Assembly (NCBI GenBank): GCA_031002005.1
Contig: JARYHS010009186.1
Span: 102,829,992-102,893,991 of the forward strand
DNA length: 64,000 bases
Reading direction: 5' to 3'
From: Vandiemenella viatica
Lineage: Eukaryota > Arthropoda > Insecta > Orthoptera > Morabidae
Positions 1 through 12,824 of this stretch are shown in pieces. The position numbers and the translations under genes are program-made. Each line of letters opens with the position of its first letter. Position 1 is the stretch's first letter. The notes under the pieces are model-generated. The model was given only the letters and a program-made list of their open reading frames with translations. It was not told the origin of the DNA and did no database searches.

Positions 1-239
1 CGAGCCACGTAGTTTATGCACGGTCCCTAACTATCAAAAACATTTATGACACAGAGCACTTGAAAAAACAGTTTTTGGCAAAAATTTGGGAACATCATAC
101 CTCAGCAGATCACACCTTCATATCTGGAAATCTTCTATAAATTCGACACTGACCATGAAAGATTAAACTGTTACATTTCTCTTAACAACTTTGTTCCCAT
201 TTTTTCAAATCTTATATATATATAAAAATAGACGTGTTT
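1..239. other. AT-rich flank of satellite array
   Basis: I see no ORF, repeat unit or RNA signature here. The satellite family begins close to 240, where the text changes to the 'cacttttcagccaccac' type of sequence. If the BicD gene extends leftward this is intron, but no upstream BicD exon was recognised. Confidence 0.4.
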
Positions 240-3200
240 TTTCCTATATTTCACTTTTCAGCCACCACTACCTAGCACAGATCACTGATGTTTGTGGGTG
301 GAAGTAGCATGGAGTTTCCTGTCGTGCACAACGTTGGCCGAATGCCGATAGCTGTGGGGATGTGGGAGATATAATGATTAAAGTTGGTCAGTGCAGGGCG
401 TTTTCATATTTCGACCAAAAATTCGTATCTCCGTATACTTCTGTTTCCTGCCACAACTACATAACATAGACCTTTGGTGTTTGTGTGTGGTAGTAGAATC
501 GTCTTTCCTGTCGTGCACTATGGTTGTTAGATGTCGGTAGCTATGGGGGTATGGGAGATATGGGGGTTGAAAGTGGTCGACCAGTGGCAATTTCATACTT
601 CTGAAAAGACAAAAGTGTCATGGTGTATCAGTTTTCAGCGAAAACTATTGATCACAGATAACTGGCGTTTGTGTGTAGTAGTAGCACAGAGTCACCTTTC
701 GATCACAACAGCGGCCGAATTTCAGAATCTGTGGTTGTGTGGTAGATATGGTGGTTGTAAGTGGCCGACCAAGGATATTTTCGTATTTCGACTGTCTCCG
801 CATATGTCACTTTTCTGCCACAACTACATAGCATAGAGCATTGGTGTTTGTGTTTGGTAGTAGAATCGTATCTCATGTAGTGCACTATGGTTGTTAGATG
901 TCGGTAGCTATGGGGGTGTGGGAGAAATGGGGGTTGAAAGTGGTCGACCTGTGGCAATTTCATACTTCTGCCAAAGACAAAAGTGTCATGGTGTATCACT
1001 TTTCAGCGAAAACTATAGATCACAGATAACTGGCGTTTGTGTGTAGTAGTAACACAGAGTCACCTTTCGATCACAACAGCGGCCGAATTTCGGAAACTGT
1101 GGTTGTGTGGGAGATATGGTGGTTGTAAGTGGCCGACCAAGGATATTTTCGTATTTCGAATGTCTCCGCATATGTCACTTTTCTGCCACAACTACATAGC
1201 ATAGAGCATTGGTGTTTGTGTTTGGTAGTAGAATCGTATCTCATGTAGTGCACTATGGTTGTTAGATGTCGGTAGCTATGGGGGTGTGGGAGAAATGGGG
1301 GTTGAAAGTGGTCGACCTGTGGCAATTTCATACTTCTGCCAAAGACAAAAGTGTCATGGTGTATCACTTTTCAGCGAAAACTATAGATCACAGATAACTG
1401 GCGTTTGTGTGTGGTAGTAGCACAGAGTCACCTTTCGATCACAACAGCGGCCGAATTTCAGAAACTGTGGTTGTGTGGTAGATATGGTGGTTGTAAGTGG
1501 CCGACCAAGGATATTTTCGTATTTCGACTGTCTCCGCATATGTGACATTTCTGCCACAACTACATAGCATAGAGCATTGTTGTTTGTGTTTGGTAGTAGA
1601 ATCGTATATCATGTAGTGCACTATGGTTGTTAGATGTCGGTAGCTATGGGGGTGTGGGAGAAATGGGTGTTGAAAGTAGTCCAGCTGTGGCAATTTCATA
1701 CTTCTGCCAATGACAAAAGTGTCATGGTGTATCACTTTTCAGCGAAAACTATAGATCACAGATAACTGGCGTTTGTGTGTGGTAGTAGCACAGAGTCACC
1801 TTTCGATCACAACAGCGGCCGAATTTCAGAAACTGTGTTTGTGTGGTAGATATGGTGGTTGTAAGTGGCCGACCAAGGATATTTTCGTATTTCGACTGTC
1901 TCCGCATATGTGACATTTCTGCCACAACTACATAGCATAGAGCATTGTTGTTTGTGTTTGGTAGTAGAATCGTATATCATGTAGTGCACTATGGTTGTTA
2001 GATGTCGGTAGCTATGGGGGTGTGGGAGAAATGGGGGTTGAAAGTGGTCGACCTGTGGCAATTTCATACTTCTGCCAAAGACAAAAGTGTCATGGTGTAT
2101 CACTTTTCAGCGAAAACTATAGATCACAGATAACTGGCGTTTGTGTGTGGTAGTAGCACAGAGTCACCTTTCGATCACAACAGCGGCCGAATTTCAGAAA
2201 CTGTGTTTGTGTGGTAGATATGGTGGTTGTAAGTGGCCGACCAAGGATATTTTCGTATTTCGACTGTCTCCGCATATGTCACTTTTCTGCCACAACTACA
2301 TAGCATAGAGCATTGGTGTTTGTGTTTGGTAGTAGAATCGTATCTCATGTAGTGCACTATGGTTGTTAGATGTCGGTAGCTATGGGGGTGTGGGAGAAAT
2401 GGGGGTTGAAAGTGGTCGACCTGTGGCAATTTCATACTTCTGCCAAAGACAAAAGTGTCATGGTGTATCACTTTTCAGCGAAAACTATAGATCACAGATA
2501 ACTGGCGTTTGTGTGTAGTAGTAACACAGAGTCACCTTTCGATCACAACAGCGGCCGAATTTCGGAAACTGTGGTTGTGTGGGAGATATGGTGGTTGTAA
2601 GTGGCCGACCAAGGATATTTTCGTATTTCGACTGTCTCCGCATATGTCACTTTTCTGCTACAACTACATAGCATAGAGCATTGGTGTTTGTGTTTGGTAG
2701 TAGAATCGTATCTCATGTAGTGCACTATGGTTGTTAGATGTCGGTAGCTATGGGGGTGTGGGAGAAATGGGGGTTGAAAGTGGTCGACCTGTGGCAATTT
2801 CATACTTCTGCCAAAGACAAAAGTGTCATGGTGTATCACTTTTCAGCGAAAACCATCGATCACAGATCTCTGGCGTTTGTGTGTAATAGTAACACAGAGT
2901 CACCTTTCGATCACAACAGCGGCCGAATTTCAGAAACTGTGGTTTTGTGGGAGATATGGTGGTTGTAAGTGGCCGACCAAGGATATTTTCGTATTTCGAC
3001 TGTCTCCGCATATGTCACTTTTCTGCCACAACTACATAGCATAGAGCATTGGTGTTTGTGTTTGGTAGTAGAATCGTATCTCATGTAGTGCACTATGGTT
3101 GTTAGATGTCGGTAGCTATGGGGGTGTGGGAGAAATGGGGGTTGAAAGTGGTCGACCTGTGGCAATTTCATACTTCTGCCAAAGACAAAAGTGTCATGGT

Positions 3201-3885
3201 GTATCACTTTTCAGCGAAAACCATCGATCACAGATCTCTGGCGTTTGTGTGTGGTAGTAACACAGAGTCACCTTTCGATCACAACAGCGGCCGAATTTCA
3301 GAAACTGTGGTTTTGTGGGAGATGTGGTGGTTGTAAGTGGCCGACCAAGGATATTTTCGTATTTCGGCGAAAGGCATGTGTCTCCGGAGATTTCACTTTT
3401 CTTCCACGACTACATAGCATAGAGCATTGGTGTTCATGTGTGGTAGTAGAATTGTGTCTGTTTCATGCACTATGGTTGTTAGATATCTGTAGCTATGGGG
3501 GTGTGGATGATATGGGGGATGAAAATGGTCGACCTGCGGCAATTTCATATTTCTGCCAAAGACGCATGTGTCACGGTGTATCACTTTTAAGTGAAAACTA
3601 TCAATCGCAGATCACTGGCGTTTGTGTGTGGTAGTAACACAGAGTCTCCCATCGATCACAACGTTGGCCGAAATTCGGTAACTGTGGGAGAGTGTGAGAT
3701 ATGCTGTTTGAAATTGGTCGGCCATTAATATTTTCGTATTTCATCCAACGACTTGTATGTATCCGTAAAGTTTAGTTTGCTACCGGAACTACATAGCGCA
3801 GAAGACTGGTATTTGTGTGTGGTAATAGTATCGAGTCTCCCATTGTGCACTATTGTGGTTAGATGTCTATAGCTGTCAATATGAG
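240..3885. repeat. Satellite array, 368-bp unit made of two ~184-bp halves
   Basis: Core units recur every 368 bp: the same antisense 98-codon reading frame appears seven times from 703 to 3207 at exactly that step, differing at only a few residues. Within a unit the two halves are diverged versions of one ~184-bp sequence. Both carry the order 'atgggggtgtgggagaaatg'-like block, 'gtggccgacc'-like block, a cacttttc box, then a 'ggcgtttgtgtgtggtagta'-like block. The edges (240-530 and 3370-3885) are more diverged, as expected when unequal exchange homogenises the array centre. About 20 monomers, or 10 dimers, are present. The reading frames are a by-product of the repeat and are not genes. Confidence 0.95.
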
Positions 3886-4099
3886 TTCTTTACAATCACG
3901 AACGAAGTCGTGGGTACCAGCTAGTAATTTTATAAATTTAAAATTCCACCATATAGCACTCAATTCATCATACCACTTGAGGCAAAAATGGCTATTGATT
4001 ACAGTGAGGACTAGTCTGAATGAAAGCCAGAGCAGATGTTTTGGTATATAGCCAAATACTTCACACACAGTTTTGCAAGTCTTCTGCAGTGAATTTTAA
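3886..4099. other. Unassigned AT-rich spacer
   Basis: Spacer between the satellite array and the foldback element. Short open frames occur on both strands but resemble nothing I recognise. Confidence 0.4.
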
Positions 4100-4602
4100 T
4101 CCCAGCAAAACAATTCTTGTTAAAAAAACCAAGTCTCGTGCTCGCGTAGTGACAAAAAGTTATGAGATCTTCTTTTGAGCCAAGTTTATACTTTGCAGTG
4201 TGTATTCACTTCCCTTTCTGAAACAGAATGGTTTCTATCAGCATTATAGAACGTTTATGTAGAACAAAAAAATTGTGACTTGGCATGCATTTCATAATTT
4301 TAACTGAAGTGGAAGGAATAATATACTTGTCAAATTCAAAAAAGTGGCTTTCATGTAAAGCAACACATTTGAGGTATTTAAATAGGTTTATTAAAACATA
4401 GCATTCATAAAAGCCAGGTCACCACAATATTTTTTTTTATTCTAAATAAACGATCTATAACACGTACAGAAACCATTCTGTTCCAGTAAGGGAAGTGAAT
4501 ACAAAGTATAGACTTGGCTCAAAAGAAGATCTCATAACGTTTTGTCACTACACGAGCATGAGACTTGGACTATTTTTACAAGAATTGTTTTTCTGGGATC
4601 TC
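4100..4602. mobile_element. Foldback (long inverted-repeat) element
   Basis: The left arm (about 4100-4258) is the diverged reverse complement of the right arm (about 4448-4602). The left arm begins 'cccagcaaaacaattcttg' and the right arm ends 'caagaattgtttttctggg'. Inside, 'gagatcttcttttgagccaa' pairs with 'ttggctcaaaagaagatctc', and 'gaatggtttct' with 'agaaaccattc'. The loop between the arms is about 190 bp and AT-rich. There is no coding capacity, so this is a non-autonomous MITE or foldback element. I could not fix a target-site duplication. Confidence 0.8.
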
Positions 4603-5875
4603 ATTTCTTTTTGTAAGTTGATTGTTTATTCTGTGTCATCGCTCAGATGTAATGATTTCATTCGAAAATCGGTAGATAAGAACATTTCAGAATTGAAGAC
4701 ACCAATATACCTTACCAACAATGCCCCACTCTTTGAAAACCATGGGTGTGCACCATAGCTGAGCAATACAGATTGCCGCAGGTTTAACTACCACCAATAA
4801 GTAAATAATGAGTAACTTCAAAACTAAGCATAGGAACAAAGTAAAATTTAAGATGTTAGTTAAACTTGCTGCTCTCTATGTGCTAAACAAATCTCATGCA
4901 TTTAACTTCATCCAGAGCAAAGCAATTAACCCACAGATATGTACCAGAATTTTAAATGTTTGGAATTTTAATTAAATAAATATGGGTAAAAACACCAATA
5001 TTAAGACTTTTCTTATGATTTAGAGATGAAACCATACATGTGTACCAAATAACTTGTTCCTAGGATACTGGAGGTACAGTGGAATTTTGATGTCGCGGTG
5101 TCGTGGTCGAAATAAAATTTTGAATTTCACTAACTTCCAGAAAGGAGTAAAATTTAACACATTAGTTAAACTCAGGAAGCTCACTCTATAATGAAAATCC
5201 GAGGTTCATAAAGTTATTAGGGTAGAAAGAAATATCACCTTAGGGGTAGGTGAGGGGTCGATATATGGAAATTTACAAGTTCCAGACTTTTCTGATAATA
5301 GGTGGGTAAAATTTTACCTGTGTGCCTAATTTCAGATTTCTATGACTACAGGAAGTACCTTAGTGTTTTTATGATCATCAGTCAGTCAGTCAGTGAGTGA
5401 GTGTGTGACAAAATCACATAGATTTACATATTAATAACATCTGAACTAAGAACAGTAACAAAATAAAATTTTGTATGTTTGCTAAGACTAATATCTATAC
5501 ATAACAGAAATTTGAGACGTGTAGCATCAATAGTTCCTAAGCAATTGAGATACAAAAATGGCCCGAATTGCTTCGAAAAAATGGTATGCAGTGCCACTGT
5601 AGACTTGCCATGCACGCAGAACTTTTACATTAACTTTTTCCTTTTGTGCTATTCCCAGTTTGAAATGAATTCAAGAAACATTTTTGTTTAGTCTAAGAGT
5701 GATAGCAGCATTGTATGGGAATTAGAAAGTCATTACCTCAAATATGACCTAGTTTTTATGATATTGGAAAGGTGCTAATTATTCATCATTATATTTTGTA
5801 TAGTTATAATTGAAATGTTTTAACTGTAAAATATAGTTATATCCCATGTTTCACTCTTCCCTTTTGTTTTTATAG
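4603..5875 (+). other. BicD upstream intron
   Basis: Non-coding AT-rich sequence ending in a good 3' splice site (pyrimidine-rich tract, then tatag at 5871-5875). A short tetranucleotide tract, (cagt)n followed by (gagt)n, lies at about 5380-5405. No further exon was recognised. Confidence 0.6.
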
Positions 5876-6095
5876 CTGCTAGATGCAGAACAGAGAGCAC
5901 AAGAGCTACAGACAGATGTGAAGCTTCTGGGAGAACTGGCGTGTGAAGCAGGTTCTTCACTGGACTCTGCGCAGAATGATCTTCTTACAATCTCAGATGA
6001 ACTTGCTCAGCTTTATCACCATGTTTGCACTGTCAATGGTGAAACACCGAGCAGAGTGTTACTTGATCATGAGAAGAAGGGTGGTGTTACTCCAA
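5876..6095 (+). CDS. BicD: Bicaudal D, internal exon (coiled coil)
   Basis: Bicaudal D links dynein/dynactin to cargo (Rab6 vesicles, and mRNPs through Egalitarian in flies). This 220-nt exon begins in phase 0 after 'ttttatag' and ends one base into a codon before gtaagt. It reads LLDAEQRAQELQTDV at the start and LLDHEKKGGVTP near the end, with the segment QLYHHVCTVNGETPSRV between, which is characteristic of the conserved middle of BICD proteins. The split codon is completed by the first two bases of the exon at 7713 to give serine. There is no internal stop. The assignment rests on my memory of the family. Confidence 0.93.
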
Positions 6096-7712
6096 GTAAG
6101 TTAATGAAATATAAGTGTTTAATACGCCTTGCATGCTCTATTTTTGAAGAAACAACCTATGGGTAAATCTTTTCAAATCCTGTGAATGCCGAAGTCGAAC
6201 ACCTTCTTCGTCATCTTTAGTATAGAGTAAATGTCATAGCGGTAACAGATTATGGAGTCTCCATAAACTACATGGCTCCACCAATAGGGGAAGGGAAAAA
6301 GGGGGAGGGGGAATGTTCCGAGCCAAGTTGTGTAGCTCTTCATTCATTTTGTTTGGCAGTTAAAATATGCAGAATACACAACAGCATGGGAATATTTCCA
6401 CCATTTAATTGTCTCCATGTTTTATATATCCTAAATACTGACTGAGCTGTGAATGCGTGTGACTTTGTCATAGCGTTCTGGTCACATTTCCAGTACATTT
6501 GATCTAACTGACACTTGATGGCACATTACACGATGAAAAACATTAGGCTCGCAGAACCCTGTAGACTCAAAATTCGCTTACAGATATCACATGGAGTTTC
6601 CCATACCAGTTGACAGATCGTGTTATTTTGATGTTCTGAAAAAAAGTTGTTTTGATTCAAATTGCCTGCAAGTCACCACATAACTAATTTTGTTCTGTCG
6701 TGTGAATTTCAATGTATCTTTGATTATAGTGCTCACTGAAATGTTGTTTCAAGTTCAATGTGTGGTGTGAAATGCTCTGAACTTATGGGAAATATTTTTC
6801 CAATGAATTTTCAATATCAAAGACTCTCATCAATGAGCTATGGAAATCTTTTAAGCAGTAAAAAGAATCATTTCTTTGTAATGTAGAAACAAAAATGACA
6901 GAACTGCAGCATAAGAAAGCAGAAAATGCAGTTATTGTTATTTTTTGATGTTGCAGATATAGTTTGTTCTACTTTATGAGTTATAAGCAATGATGAATGA
7001 GATGAGGAGAATGTTTTTAGTCATAGTTTCAGGAGTAGTTTTTAGTAGTGTTATTAGAAGAAAAGGATCCCTAACTATACTCGAGAAAGAAGTTTTCACA
7101 ATAATTAATTATTTGTAGGAGTTGCTGAGGTCAGCATTTCATTTGGAATATTTAAATTATAGAAAAGTATGTAAAGCAAATATTGGTCTTGTAAATTGTA
7201 TACACAATTATTTTAATGATAGTCTGGTAAGAGAAAGCGGCACAAAATGTCTTCTCAAAATTAGATGGAAAAACCTATATTCCACATGTTGGAGGGGGGT
7301 GGGCTGTCAGTGCAAAAGCCATGTCGGGTCATATGGGGAAAAAGAGGTTCAAAAGAGGCCACAATGGAGCAAATAGTTTATGGACTCTCCCTTATCACCT
7401 ATTTATATATCATTACTTTCTTAAGGAGAACAAAGATTGTTAATATTTTATGAAATAGTAAACATAAAATTTTAAATCTGATCTTTTTTAATTTTTTATT
7501 TGAAATTGGTACAAATTCTTAGTGTGGTAATTAAAATTTGGAAGTGAGGCAATTATCTTAATTCAGATCTAGCAGTTTCTTTTATGCCATCATATCAAAT
7601 AGTTACACAAAGTACACCATAAAGAACATTTCAAAACCATTGGCAGAATAATAAAATTTTGACTCATTAATGTTATATTTATTGTTAAGCATTGGCAAAA
7701 TGACAATTTCAG
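6096..7712 (+). other. BicD intron, 1617 bp
   Basis: Bounded by gtaagt at 6096 and 'caatttcag' ending at 7712. It is the only short intron in the window. Two G-rich tracts (6290-6312 and 7290-7305) and short chance ORFs are present. No mobile element was recognised. Confidence 0.85.
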
Positions 7713-7955
7713 GTGCTGATGCAGCTAATGATGGTGAAGCTAACAAAGACAGCTATGGGATGTCAAAGATTGAAGTACTACGAAGTCGCCTGAAGACAGA
7801 TGTCCCTTTAAAAGACTTAGAAAGTTTGAATGATGCCACTGGAATGGTTAAGCATATTGCAACTATTTCAGATCAGGTAAAACACCTCCGTGCAGCAGTG
7901 GAGAACACCATAGAACTCTCAAAAATGAAGGGAATATGTACAGATCTTTCTGAAG
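7713..7955 (+). CDS. BicD: Bicaudal D, internal exon
   Basis: This 243-nt exon runs from the acceptor cag ending at 7712 to the donor gtaata at 7956. Its first two bases complete the codon begun at 6095 and its last base begins a codon finished at 19849, so the frame runs through all four exons. It encodes a moderately conserved linker (SADAANDGEANKDSYG) followed by a helical stretch that includes KIEVLRSRLKTDVPLKDLE and ISDQVKHLRAAVENTIELS. Both match BICD proteins, just before the C-terminal cargo-binding coiled coil. There are no stops or frameshifts. Confidence 0.93.
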
Positions 7956-10258
7956 GTAATATATTTCTCTTTAAATTTTTACCCTTCCCATTTACATAAT
8001 AGTGGAAATGTTAATTCTTTTTAAAGTTGGGTGGCTGCATTATCATGATATGATGGCATTTCATGCATTGGCCAATATTTTTTTTCAAATAGTCGAAGAT
8101 CTAACCTACCAATCATCAGTCAAATGTACAGAATCATAAAATTATGTGTTTTTACATTATTGTAAAATCATTGAATAAACCACATGTCAAATATTTCTTT
8201 TGAAATCCTCAAGACAATGCCAGGCCTATATCCTAGTTACTAATAGTCCTCCGCACAAAATTATCTGTTGATAAAAGAGGACACATCTAAAATGTGCCAA
8301 AGTCTGGCCTCACATCAACCATTGGTTTCAGATTCCAATCTTGGTGCATAGCAAAACATGTGCATATATTACACAAATTGACATTACTTGTTAAAGGTGG
8401 GTTGCAACAGCTAAAGTTCTGATCAGATATTTCTGTAAGAGAATGCTTTATTATTGAAAATCAATACAAGCAGTGGGGATTTGTAGAATGGAAATCACTT
8501 AGCCTTGATGAGTCAACATTTCCTTTCCTTTGAATTATATTATGGCTTGAAAAATGTATTCCTGGCATGAGTCAGGTCACCATTCTTCCCATTTTGATCA
8601 CTGAGTACATAAACATTTTTAATAAACAAATGTGTGCATTTATTTTAATAGCTTACATCAAGTAGCTAAGCTTAAAAAAATAGTCAATACATAGATTTTA
8701 TATTTTCAGCGCTCTTTGGTTTTGTAGTATTTGTGTTTGTAAGCAAATTTTTACGTACAGCTTAGAGTTTTTTTCCCCCTTTTTTTTAAAAAAAGAAAAA
8801 AGGTTAAAATTTCTTTTCTTGTTTGTAATAATTTTTATGTAAAAGTCATCTTCACTAAAAGTTACACTATTCCTTTCACCAAACCAAGATCTGACTCGCC
8901 AGGTTCAAAATTGGCAGTTTGGCTTGAATTTTTATGACAAAACCACACTGGACTCTTGGATATGACTACATAAATTCAGACTGTAAAAATTGGAATGCTA
9001 TCAATATTACTACTATTAAACGTTATACATGTTGGCATTTTGAAATAACGCTTAAGTGTTTGTGAAGAGCCGTACCAAAATATTGAAAACATGATGGATA
9101 GCTGCATAATAATTGTGGGGGACTGGAATGCAGCTGTTGGGTAACACACCGAGTGGTTGGAAAATTTGGATTAAAAAAAGTGAAAGAGGTTAGCAATAAA
9201 AATTGTTCAAATGAAGGTTCAGTTTGAAAATAAAAAATGCAGGTTGCACACAAAAATCTTACCATTATTTTTTAGATGGTATGGAAATGTACTGATTAAT
9301 TCTTAAACATTCCCTGGAGCCAACATTCATGGTGGTCATTTTACATTCTCCCTAGTTTCAAAGATCTAGAATGGGAATACAGGCTGTAAGCCTTTCACCT
9401 AATTAGTATGGTTTTGCAGTCGTAATTTATCAAGACCACCCTCGAAGAACCGTGTCAGTTAGTAATACTGCCACACTAATTGATGATGATGGACTGTTTT
9501 TGAATGATTCAGGCCCATTTGTCATCACTCGATATATGTGAACTTTCAGCTTAGATAATTTTGATTCATATAGTTAATTATATGACCCCAACAAATGTGA
9601 GGTATTGTTATGAAATAAAAATTTAAAATGCACTGTTCTGATCAATTGCCAATGAATTTAAAAAATTCCCATCCTTGAATCACTTTTTCACACACTCATG
9701 TCCAGACAAATTTCCCAACTCATTTGACAAATTAGTATAGCTCCCTTATAGTGAAGCACAAACTCGTGTCATGCGACATTATCTACATGACACAATGCAC
9801 CCGCATCACTCACTCAGCCAGCGAACACTTAAAAATCCACCTAGCTGTTATGGGCCAAAGATATCAACACAATTCAACACAATAAATTAACTATACCACC
9901 CCGACTAAAATACAAACTACTATCTGTGGAAACCTGGAAATATTACAACAGGTTACAGACATTTATACAGTTTCATAGGATACTTAAATTAATCAAAACA
10001 ATTCAATAATAATAATAGGCCTAATAAATTATTGGGGATTGTGATAATGTTATGAGACCTACTTATGTAAATCCCACCGTGTAGGCCTACTTGTCCTGTA
10101 AAAGCCACATTTTGTACATGGGACCACACTGCAAATTCTTTCTTTAAAATAGAGAGAGAAAAAAATTCTCTCCGACACAGCAAGAAAGGTATATTTTGAT
10201 ACTAGCAGTTACCTGTGACTCCATCTGCTTGAACATGTGTTATAAGAGATTTTTTTGT
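7956..10258 (+). other. BicD intron, first part
   Basis: AT-rich intron sequence without a recognisable gene or element. A T/A-rich mirror stretch lies at 8767-8805. Short ORFs such as 9023-9265 on the minus strand show no family resemblance. Confidence 0.5.
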
Positions 10259-10890
10259 TTCTGTTGTAACGGGCAGTCTGTGAATTAAGGTTTTAATTGG
10301 GAGTTTAGTATTTCATTCATTGAAGAAGGTTATAAGTCGCTCGTAGCAGGAGGGCAGAGCGAGCGAGATGCATACATGCATAGAAAATCAGACAGTTCGG
10401 TGGTCCAAGGTGTGCAGCGCAGCATGGCGCATAAGCATGTACAGTGCACATGATAGCTCATGCATAAATACTCCTGCGTGGCATGATAACATCCTATTCT
10501 ATTCTGTGATTGACTATTCTGCCAGCAGCTATGTAGTAGGTAAGACGTATGTCTTGTCTGTGCCTTCGGCACTTGGCGAAGCCATGCTTTGCCTAGTCTT
10601 GTCTCATGTAGTTATTGGGTAGATAAGTACTTGTTTCAATTATCAATTGTGTCACTTCAGTCATTTACAGTCGTTAGGTTAGAACCCAAGTTATTTAAGA
10701 TAATTATTTGCAAGAGTTTGTGATATATCGGCAAGGTAAGAACTATTATAAATATATCACTGTTAAAACAGTTTGGGATCCCTGCTATATCAAAGATCCT
10801 CCTGGTGTCAAGTATCCTTCCTGACAAATAACATCTTGGTGCCCACAAGTAGATAATCTGTAATAATCTGGAAGATAGCCTAAAATCCTT
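10259..10890 (+). repeat. Unclassified interspersed repeat, copy 1 of an inverted pair
   Basis: Much of this segment is the reverse complement of 13694-14545. Shared blocks include 'ggcagtctgtgaatta' at the outer edge, 'ctattctgtgattgactatt' in the middle and 'gatagcctaaaatcct' at the inner edge. This copy lacks about 250 bp found in the other. No coding region is evident. It could be a solo LTR, a non-autonomous element, or the terminal inverted repeats of a larger unit. Confidence 0.75.
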
Positions 10891-11229
10891 CAAAGTACGA
10901 TCAGCAGAAAAATTTCTCTTTTGGGGCTGAAAACATTCTTAACTTTTTCCTTGTCTTTTACTCTTCAAAGAAAAATATACCTCAAAGTCAGGAAATGGGT
11001 AACAAAGGAGTAACGCGTGCCGAAATATACGGTTATTCACATTACTCACTCAGCGGCAATTGGCGTCTTGAGCTGATTCTGATGTCATGGTAGTCATAAT
11101 TCGGCATGGCAGCCACTTTCTTCACTCCAAATGCACTCTGCACCATGGAATATTATTAGTCATTCTGGTCTAGGCTGCTTTTCAACCTAACCACAAACTT
11201 GGTACAGCTCTTTGAAAATCAGCACCTTT

Positions 11230-11400
11230 ATCAAATTTTGATTTTTTGCATATATTATGACAGATATTACGAATGGAATTTACGATGTGGTACTTGAGTA
11301 ATGCCCACTACTGAAGACATCATCTTGTGAACTTACTGACAGTACGAATTTAAAAACTTTTAAGGCTAAGTGCGATTTATATTTCCTTCTCCGGAACTAC
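11230..11400 (+). repeat. Short interspersed repeat, copy 1
   Basis: 'catatattatgacagatatt' followed by 'acgaatgga' is shared in direct orientation with 15205-15360. Further weak matches continue through 'gatttatatttcctt...ccggaa'. The family is unknown. Confidence 0.55.
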
Positions 11401-11428
11401 GAGGAGGAGGACTGATTTTCTGTAGAGC

Positions 11429-12640
11429 GGAGCTGTGGAAGGGGGGCGGGGGACACTTAGCAACAGAGAAACACCATCCGCAGTCGCCTATGGGCTTTGC
11501 TTGAGTATAGATATCGGTTTTTGTGAATCGTGTGTTTTGTCATTGTCAATGCACAAAATGAGTCAAAATCTCGAGCAGCGATATTCGATAAAGTTTTGTG
11601 TCAAACTTGGGAAATCGGCAACTGAGACCCTACAAATGTTTAAACAGGCTTACGGGGATACTAAAATAAGCCTCTCTAGTGTTTTTGAAAGGCAAAAATT
11701 GTTTCGAGAAGGTAGGGAGCTCATTGATGATGACCATCGCACCGGACAGCTGTCGACGGCATGAACCGACGATAATGTTGCCATAGTGAGAGAACTGCTG
11801 AACAATGACCGATGCTTAAGCATTGAAGCAATTAGTGATGAGTTGAACATTGCTCACGCAGGCGTTAAATGCATTGTTCACGAGGATTGGCCATGCGCAA
11901 GGTGTGCGCCAAGATGACTGCCGACCAAAAAGAAACGCTTGTGCACCTTTCCCAAGAAGTTTTAAACTTTTTGCATACAGACAAAAACTTTTTGGACAGT
12001 ATGGTAACAGGTGATGAAACTTGGGTTTTCCAAACCAAAAGACAATCTGTCGAATGGCACACTTCCACATCCCCCGTCCAAAGAAGGCTCGCATAAACAA
12101 ATCAAAGATCAAGACAATGCTGACCGTGTTTTTGACTGTCGTGGGGTGATTCATAAGGAGATCATTCCCCCTGGAGAAACTTTCAATTCGAACATTTACG
12201 TGCAAGTGCTAACCCGCCTGCGAGATCAAGTGAATCGCATCTGACCAGTCATCTCCGACAACTGGACACTGCATCACAACAATGCGCTGTGCAATGGCAC
12301 TCTCATCATGAGGTAACTGTTGACCTGATACGGCGTTACCACATTGCCGCGCCCCTCCTACAGTCCTGATCTGGCTCCATCTGACTTTTTTTTTTATTCC
12401 CACGGATGAAAAGACAGCTTAAGGGACAGCGGTTTGACTCGATTCAGGACGTCCAAGCAGCATCGACGAGGGCCTTCAAAAGCATCCCCGAATCTGACTT
12501 CCAGAAGGCGCACGGCCAATGGCAGCAGCATTATTCGAAGTGTGTAGCTGCCCAAGGATGCTATTTCGAAGAGTATTAAAGAATTGTAAACATATCTTAA
12601 AATTTAAAAAAAATAAGTCCTACTACTTTTGTTATTGACC
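11429..12640 (+). mobile_element. Mariner-type DNA transposon, inactivated
   Basis: A decayed mariner transposase spans most of this interval. The 3' end carries 'aagtcctactacttttgtta' at about 12617-12636, similar to the terminal sequence of many mariners, so the element probably ends near 12640. A matching 5' inverted repeat was not identified, so the left border is approximate. Numerous frameshifts and stops make it inactive. It sits between the two inverted copies of the 10.3/13.7-kb repeat. Confidence 0.8.
11558..12580 (+). pseudogene. Mariner transposase pseudogene
   Basis: The N-terminal helix-turn-helix region is readable from about 11558 (MSQNLEQRYSIKFCVKLGKS) to the stop at 11762. 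Further pieces follow in shifting frames: NVAIVRELLNNDRCLSIEAI, then MVTGDETWVFQ with the first catalytic aspartate region near 12001-12030, then a WHTSTSP block. The cell-surface-neutral chemistry expected is cut-and-paste transposition in the nucleus. The C-terminal QRFDSIQDVQA region and a terminal CYFEEY are near 12420-12578. Mariners usually encode about 345 residues, and this interval is the right size once indels are allowed for. At least one nonsense codon (11762) and several frameshifts rule out function. Confidence 0.85.
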
Positions 12641-12824
12641 TTCTATTATTATAGATCATTTGATGCAAATTTGATACAAGGCAATATATGATATCACTAA
12701 ATTGGCACTCAACAAAGCAGCGTAAATTACTAATAAAGTTTCAGTTGTCATTCTGGTCTAGGCTTGGTCAACCAAACAACAAACTCCACTAATATTGATG
12801 CTAGAAACTCAAAGCTTCTATCAC

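Noticed and set aside
703..3207. Seven 98-codon ORFs repeated every 368 bp on the minus strand
   Set aside because: They are the satellite unit translated; the unit is not a multiple of three and there is no gene-like context.
6180..7450. Weak inverted similarity between 6240-6290 and 7360-7400 ('tatggagtctcc' against 'ggactctcc')
   Set aside because: Too short and interrupted to support a repeat.
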